Assembly: GCF_016802725.1 (NCBI RefSeq)
Contig: NC_052667.1
Span: 14,359,346 to 14,423,345 of the forward strand
Source: Solenopsis invicta
Lineage: Eukaryota; Arthropoda; Insecta; Hymenoptera; Formicidae
Direction: 5' to 3'
DNA length: 64,000 nt
In this document: positions 57,707-64,000 of the stretch, one piece after another
Layout of the letters: each line of letters begins with the position of its first letter
How positions within the stretch are numbered: the first letter of the stretch is position 1
Translations under genes and position numbers: made by a program
The notes under the pieces: model-generated
What the model was told of the DNA's origin: nothing
Database searches by the model: none
The model's input: only the letters and a program-made list of their open reading frames with translations

Positions 57707-58440
57707 ATTTTACCTGATATATTTGTGCATGCATTGTTTAAATTTGTGTTGAAGCTATTATAACTTGATCCGTATATAACAATTTAACGTTGAATTTAGA
57801 TTATATGTAATATGTCATCAATAATCTGATCATATACCATTGTGACCGAAATATAGAAGTGAACAATGAAGCATTTTTGAACATGTTTAATAATTTAAAC
57901 TTATGAAGAGACAATAAAATTATTAAGGAACGATTAAGATACGATAGATCCTGAATAATTTAATGAATATTGAGTTATACTAGTAATGATAGCTTCAACA
58001 AATATGATGATAAATTGAATTGATTTATGTAAATTGTCAATCAAATATTTTATTGTGATGATTTAAACGGTTTTATTATGTACAATGCGTTTTGAAATAT
58101 TTTGCCATGTGACTGTGTTCCCATGTTGAAATGTTTTTCTTAAAATACGCAATTTAATCGAATGTGCTCCCCCATCCCCCACAATTAAATAAACAATATT
58201 GCAAATTTAGCGACATAAATAAATAGAATAAAGGGCTATATGATAAATAAATAAATAAAATAGAATCAGTGACAAGTGAAAGTGATCAAACAGTGAAGTG
58301 ACAAGTGAAATTTTAATTTTGCTTCACTGAAACAAACACCTGGCCAAAATTTTCTTCTTTAATAAAACTTAGAAAATTTTATTGATCAAATTCGAAACTT
58401 GCTATCAATTTGTTAGAAATTGTAATACTATTCTTATGAA
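57300..58440. other. AT-rich non-coding DNA with a TA microsatellite
   Basis: No coding signal is seen. A (TA)n run lies at about 57671-57699, and a short AAATA repeat near 58240-58260. Confidence 0.6.
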
Positions 58441-58470
58441 GTGATACCATAAGGGAGGCTTCATTGAGAG

Positions 58471-58788
58471 GTACCAAACGGATTGCTTTTCCGAGAGGTA
58501 CCAAATGGATTGCTCTTTCGAGAGGTACCAAACGGATTGCTCTTTTGAGAGGTACCAAACGAATTGCTCCTTCGAGAGGTACCAAACGGATTGCTCTTTC
58601 GAGAGGTACCAAACAGATTGCTCTTTCGAGAGGTACCAAACGGATTGCTCTTTCGAGAGGTACCAAACGGATTGCTTTTTTGATAGGTACCAAACGGATT
58701 GCTTTTTCGAGAGGTACCAAATGGATTGCTCCTTCAAAAGGTACCAAACGGATTGCTTTTTCGAGAGGTACTAAAAGGGTCACTCTCT
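58471..58788 (+). repeat. 27-bp minisatellite, 12 copies
   Basis: The unit GTACCAAACGGATTGCTCTT plus TCGAGAG starts at 58471 and at every 27th base to 58768, without a single length change, with one to four substitutions per unit; a decayed unit precedes it at 58444. Because 27 is nine codons, three frames stay open across it (for example repeated GTKRIALSR on plus, LVPLERAIR on minus). No start context or flanking exon supports translation. Confidence 0.95.
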
Positions 58789-58919
58789 AGATCTTACTTT
58801 TTGGAGTAAAACCATTTGGGACGCTCCATTAACAATACTCTAACTCAAAATTGGAAGCAACTCGCAATAGTATTTAGTTGCCAAACTTTACTGAAACTGT
58901 TTAATCTCATTAAAGATTT

Positions 58920-59400
58920 AAAAGTTTTATTTCATTTTTCAACAAATAATTGATGAATTTTCTGAAGTTAGAAAATTTCTTGGAGCTCTCTTCCGCAAAT
59001 AAATTTCTGTTTAATTTTATTTTGCTTTTGTACAAATAACTTATAAATTTTCTGCCGACTACTAAGTTGTCAAAAAATTTTGTGAAAGCCCTTTACCCTA
59101 AACGTCTCACTAACCGGTTGATTTTTAGTTAAATAAATACTTATAAAATTTTTCTTCTCTATAAAGTGTTAGAAAATTTGACTTTTGTTTTTTCCTAAAG
59201 TGTCCCCCTGGCCGATTGATTTTTAAATAATGAGTACTTATAAATTTTTTTCCCTTACAAACGTGTTAGAAAATTTTGATTTTTGCTTTTTCCTTAAACG
59301 TCCGCCTGGCCGAATTTCGAATTATTAAAGATGACTTATAAATTTTCCGCCGACTATTAAGTTGCCGGAAAATTTCTTGAAAGTCCCTCCCCCTAAACAA
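58920..59400 (+). repeat. degenerate tandem repeat, period about 90-105 bp, about five copies
   Basis: CTTATAAATTTT-like words occur near 59040, 59147, 59235 and 59336, each followed by a GTTAGAAAATTT or GTTGCCGGAAAATTT word and then a CCTAAA-rich segment and CTGGCCGAT. The copies are strongly diverged. Confidence 0.6.
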
Positions 59401-59599
59401 ACCCTTGCGCAAATTTTTTCTGAGTAATACAGTTTAAAATACATGCAAATCAAGATTGAATTTACCCCAACCTCTCTTTGCCATAAAAAAAGAAAACATT
59501 TATTCAATGACTACTATTACTATTCATCGCGAATCGTCAACTCTGATTAAGAAAGTGAAAATATTTAATAAGTTCTAATAAGTCTACGACTTATTATAG

Positions 59600-60254
59600 A
59601 ACCTGATCGTGCGATATCATCTCTGTTAAACTCAGCAATAATGGAAGCACTCTCTGTAAGCAATTTTTAATATCCATACCAATCCGATTTTGGCGTTCAC
59701 CACTCATTAATCATCTGCATTAAATAGCGTGACCCATTTGGCCGTTATTTACCCTGCAAACCAAATCATCCGACAAAGAAGAGAACTACGTTACAAACAA
59801 GGAGAACGAGGTCACATAAACGCCATTTGCTTACTCCAGCATAAACGGAGAACATTGCAAAATATGAGATTAAAAGAAATGGAGCCAAATCTATCACCTA
59901 ACATTAACAACAAATGCACCAACTCTCTCGACAAAGAAACATCTGAAAAAAACCCCAATGATCTTGTTAAATTAGAAAATCACGAATTTTCACCACCTGT
60001 ATCAGATAGTAACAGAGATGAAAAGAATAACTTAGATTCATCCAACTCCAACTTTATCTAACTTCCCCGAGATAAAACCCTGCACAACTAATGAATTACA
60101 TACATTTGAACCTTTCTTTGATACAAACTTTTATCCCCTTTCTATCGATATTTCACCCCTAAACGTTGAGCTCCCAGACGACAAGGAACTAAATCTAGTA
60201 GTAGAAGATATTTTAAAAGAACTAGTGACACTAACCACAGCTTTGTACCATTAG
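59600..60254 (+). pseudogene. candidate 3' exons of an unidentified gene
   Basis: A possible exon at 59600-59655 follows TTATTATAG and ends before GTAAGC; it is open in one phase (begins PDRAISSLLN). From about 59729 an open frame of 110 codons follows (GTG, not ATG, at its first codon), Lys/Asn/Ser-rich. It is closed at 60061, while an adjacent frame reads an acidic segment (NVELPDDKELNLVVEDILKE) to TAG at 60252-60254. AATAAA at about 60303 could be its polyadenylation signal. No domain is recognised. It may be a host gene end, a transposon gene or chance; the frame break argues for decay. Confidence 0.25.
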
Positions 60255-60750
60255 AATATTCCGTCGTCCATAATCATTCATATCTGTACTATAATAAGAA
60301 TTAATAAACATGATTTCTATTGTTGCTAAATAATCATTATCGTGATTGCTTTATTTGTTCTATTCTCAACCATATTAGTGTACGCATATGTCTAACTCGG
60401 GTTCAACCACGTCTAATTCATCATTAAAAGCTAAGCTATCTGCTTGTTAAAAATATGAGATAATCTCTTAATCAAATTAAGGGAAACCAACAAACAAATT
60501 TCTAACGTCTTACGCGATAGTATCCCAGAGAGTAACATTAAATGCTTACAGATTATCACGACCGCACTCGTTGCAAGCCCACTTTTAGAATTTCGCCACC
60601 CGACGCAATACCCACTCATTATCGCACAAAGGGACAAAGTCTAAATAAAGCCGTCAGAATATCTCCAAAGCACGCAAACAATTTCTGTTTGTTCCTCTTT
60701 TACTTCCTCATCTCCCTCTCTAATTAAGAAAGACCAATCAGTTTAAACAG
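60255..60750. other. unassigned stretch between candidate exons
   Basis: AATAAA lies near 60303. An open frame of 61 codons at 60542-60727 has no recognisable content, and its tail is the pyrimidine-rich tract. Nothing else can be supported. Confidence 0.4.
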
Positions 60751-60926
60751 AACCTGATCTTGTTGGATCTGCTACAACTTCCGGGATCTTAGAATTTTCA
60801 TGTTTAGAGTCACCTACAAGTAACACTATTGACTTCAACGAGTTAGCCCCACCCGGAAGCTTTTTGGAAGAGTACTTGACCGCAACCATCTTCAAACCTA
60901 GAGTTACAGACGACTCCCGTCCAAAG
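60751..60926 (+). other. candidate coding exon, 176 bp
   Basis: A pyrimidine-rich tract (about 60688-60720) precedes TTTAAACAG|AACCTGATC, and the segment ends AAAG|GTATGT, both good splice consensus sites. The stretch is open in one phase (PDLVGSATTSGILEFSC ... DDSRPK). It starts with the same nine bases, in the same phase, as the candidate at 59600, and the sequence upstream is similar too (CTCTAATTAAGAAAG against CTCTGATTAAGAAAG). No protein family is recognised. Confidence 0.3.
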
Positions 60927-61065
60927 GTATGTCTTGTCATACTGAACTCTCGACATTCCAGGGTATAGCCGGCCCAGCAGGTTGTCCTAAAAAGAAAACA
61001 TCCTTTTTCTTCGCGACCAAGGTACGCGCGGAATCGGAAGGTCGCTCCCCCGGGACACGACGTTC

Positions 61066-64000
61066 GACACGTTTTAACGTAATACACGTGAGATATCGCA
61101 TAGACAATGTTTCAGTTGGGCGCTGAAAGACATCAATAGATTCCTTTCTAATGCAGATCAACGCTTGTTTGACGCGTTGTAACGTAAAGCACGTGAGATA
61201 TCGCATAGATAACGTTTTATTTGAATTGCGCGCTGGAAAAAATTAATAGTTTTGTTTCTAACGCAGATCAACGCTTGTTCGACGCGTTTTAAGGTAAAGA
61301 ACGTGAGATAATGCATAGATAACGATTCATTTGCAATGTGCGTTGAGAACTTCAACATTTTGCTATCTAATACAGATCAACACTTGTTCGACCTCTTTTA
61401 ACGTAAAACACGTGAGATACCGCATAAATAAAGTTTCATTTAAATTGCGCGCTGGAGAACGGCTATAGTTTTGTTTCTAATGCAGATCAATGCTTGTTTG
61501 ATGCATTTTAACGTAAAGCACGTGAGATATCGCATAGATAACGTTTCATTTGAGTTGCGCGCTGAAGAACATTAATACTGTTGTTTTTAACGCAGATCAG
61601 CGCTTGTTCGACGCGTTTAAACGTAGTAAACGTGAGATATGGCATAGAAAACGTTTCATTTCAGTTGCGCGCTGAAGGACGTTAATAGTTTCCTTTCTAA
61701 TGCAGATCAACGCTTGTTCAACGCGTTTTAACGTAAAGTACGTGAGGTATCTCATTGATGACTTTCATTTGAATTGCGCGCTGGAAAACGGCAAAAGATT
61801 TGTTTCCAAACCAGAACAACGCTTGTTCAACGCATTTTAATGTAAAAGTCGTGAAATATTGCATAGATAACGATTCAGGTGCAATGCGCGCTGAATACAT
61901 CAATAGTTTCCTTTCTATGGCAAATCAACGCTTGTTTGACGCGTTTTAAGGTAAAGAACGTGAGATATATAGATAACGTTTCATTTGAGTTCCGCGCTGA
62001 AAAACGGCAATAGTTTTGTTTCTAACGCAGATCAAGGATGTTTGGTGCTTTTTAACGTAAAAATCGTTAGATATTGCTTAGATAACGATTCATTTGCAAT
62101 GTGCGCTGAGAACTTCAGTAGTTTTGTTTCTAACGCAGGTCCACGTTTGTTTGACGGTTTTTATAGTAAAACACGTGAAATATTGCATAGATAACGTTTC
62201 ATTCGAGTTGCGAGCTGAAGAACGACAATCGTTTCGTTTCTAATGCCTATCAACGCTTGTTCGACGATTTTAAACGTAAAAGACGAGAAATATCGCATAT
62301 ATAATGTATCATCTGAATTGCGCACTGAAGAACGTTAATAATTTTGTTTCTAATGCAGATCAATGCTTGTTCGACTGTGCTTAAATAAGATATCGCATAG
62401 ATAACGTTTCATTTGAGTTGCGCGCTGAAGAACGGCAATATTTTTGTTTCTAATGCAGATCTACCTTTGTTCGAAGGGTTTCCACGCAATACACGTGAGA
62501 TATCGCATAGATAACGTTTCATTTGAGTTGCGCGCTGGACAATGGCAATAGTTTCGTTTTTAATGCAGATCAACGCTTGTTTGACGCTTTTTAAAGTAAG
62601 ACACGTGAGATATCGCATAGATAACGTTTCATTTGAAATGCGCGCTGAGAATTTCAATAGTTTCGTTTATAATGCGTATCACAGTTTCTTCTACTTTTTT
62701 AACGTAATTCATGTAAGATATTTCATAGATAATGTTTTACTTGAAATGATAGCTGGAAAATTCAATAGATTCGTTACAAATGCAGATCGACGGTTGTTCA
62801 ACGCTTTTTAACGTAAAACATGTAAGATATCAAAAATATATATGAATTATTTAAAATGCGCCCTGAGAATTTCAATAGTTTCGTTTCTAATGCAGATCAA
62901 CCCTGGTTCGACGCTTTTTAACGTAAAACAAATGATAATATTGCTTAGATAACGTTTCATTTAAAATGCGCACCATAAAACGGCAATAGTTTTGTTTCTA
63001 ATGTAGGTCAACGCTTATTCAACGCTTTTTAAACTAAAACACGTGAGATATCGCATAGATAACGTTTCATTTGAAATGCGCGCTGAGAATTTCAATAGTT
63101 TCGTTTATAATGCGTATCACAGTTTCCTCTACTTTTTTAACGTAATTCATGTAAGATATTTCATAGATAATGTTTTACTTGAAATGATAGCTGGAAAATT
63201 CAATAGATTCGTTACAAATGCAGATCGACGGTTGTTCAACGCTTTTTAACGTAAAACATGTAAGATATCAAAAATATATATGAATTATTTAAAATGCGCC
63301 CTGAGAATTTCAATAGTTTCGTTTCTAATGCAGATCAACGCTTGTTCGACGCTTTTAACGTAATACACGTAAAATATTACTTAAATAACGTTTCAATTAA
63401 AATACGCACTAAAGAAGGCAATAGTTTCGTTTCTAATGCAGATCAACCCTGGTTCGACGCTTTTTAACGTAAAACAAATGATAATATTGCTTAGATAACG
63501 TTTCATTTAAAATGCGCACCATAAAACGGCAATAGTTTTGTTTCTAATGTAGGTCAACGCTTATTCAACGCTTTTTAAACTAAAACACGTGAGATATTGA
63601 ACAAATTACGTTTTAATTAAAATGCCCCATGAAGAACGGCAATATTTTTGGTTCTAACGCAGATCAATGCTTGTTTGACGCTTTTTGACGTAATACATGT
63701 AGGATATCGCATAGATAATGTTTCATTTAAAATGCCTACTGAGGAACGGCAATAGTTCCGTTTTTCATGCAGATCAACGATTGTTCGCGCTTTTTAACGT
63801 AAACACGTGAGATATCGAATATATAACGTTTCATTTAAAATGCGCACTGGAGAACGGCAATAGTTTTGTTTCTAATGCATATTGATGTTTGTTCGACGCT
63901 TTTTAACGTAATACACATGAGATATCGCATAGATAACGATTTGTTTAAAATTCCTGCTGAAGAATGACAATAGTTCCGTTTCTAATGCAGATCAATGACT
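61066..64000 (-). repeat. satellite array 3, monomer about 110 bp, about 27 copies, to window end
   Basis: ACGTGAGATATCGCATAGAT recurs about every 110 bp (for example near 61084, 61193, 61302 and 61522), with GCAGATCAACGCTTGTTCGA and GAACGGCAATAGTTTTGTTT. It is the same family as arrays 1 and 2, in the orientation of array 2, but a separate branch: TAGATAACG instead of TAGAGAACG, and GCGCGCTGAA in the spacer. Two internal duplications are nearly exact (62601-62901 with 63039-63339; 62873-63052 with 63419-63598), whereas ordinary neighbours differ by 10-25 percent. Confidence 0.95.

Noticed and set aside
58379..58790. Four overlapping ORFs of 89-134 codons
   Set aside because: All are readings of the 27-bp minisatellite with no start context or flanking coding sequence.

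Overview
This window is eukaryotic repeat-rich DNA, most likely from an arthropod and plausibly a hymenopteran such as an ant. That assignment is an inference from the element types, the AT-rich background and the tRNA-type primer sites; no species marker is visible. No intact host gene can be demonstrated. Almost all coding capacity belongs to transposable elements, most of them damaged, set in AT-rich non-coding DNA and satellite arrays.

Layout. 1-661: frameshifted 3' end of a gene of unknown function. About 735-985: 121-bp tandem repeat. 1010-5333 (minus): Ty3/gypsy element A, keeping its 5' LTR, gag, protease and part of RT. 5384-8746: satellite array with a 108-bp monomer. 8747-15442 (minus): nearly complete BEL/Pao element A inside the satellite, with a 5-bp target duplication. 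15443-17252: the same satellite, switching orientation near 15750. 17253-20712: GC-rich unassigned block, then an internally deleted probable non-LTR element. 21235-28882 (plus): full-length BEL/Pao element B with 1.15-kb LTRs and a 5-bp target duplication. 29289-30458: solo LTR with a 4-bp target duplication and a hairpin array. 32910-46737 (plus): very long env-bearing gypsy element B with LTRs of about 1.9 kb; its 3' LTR is cut by a Tc1-like element (46738-49235) with inverted repeats of about 0.8 kb. 50611-55542 (minus): DIRS-type tyrosine-recombinase retrotransposon. 56460-59400: degenerate repeats and a 27-bp minisatellite. 59600-60926: possible exon fragments, the only candidate host-gene material. 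61066-64000: a 110-bp relative of the first satellite, with a recent higher-order duplication.

The most notable signals are these. (1) The DIRS element has a 74-bp GT-AG intron in its gag gene whose removal joins two reading frames, and an internal complementary region that matches the joined element ends. (2) Three different LTR families carry arrays of short hairpins; in two of them stem changes are paired and preserve pairing. (3) Gypsy B carries a signal-peptide- and transmembrane-bearing glycoprotein gene. (4) The Tc1-like element has very long, internally repeated TIRs, and the missing end of the gypsy LTR stops exactly at its border. The genes do not form a host pathway. Each element encodes its own capsid, protease, reverse transcriptase, RNase H and integrase or recombinase, and nearly all carry stops or frameshifts. 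Nesting, mixed orientations and satellite suggest heterochromatin, possibly a small-RNA-producing transposon cluster (inference).
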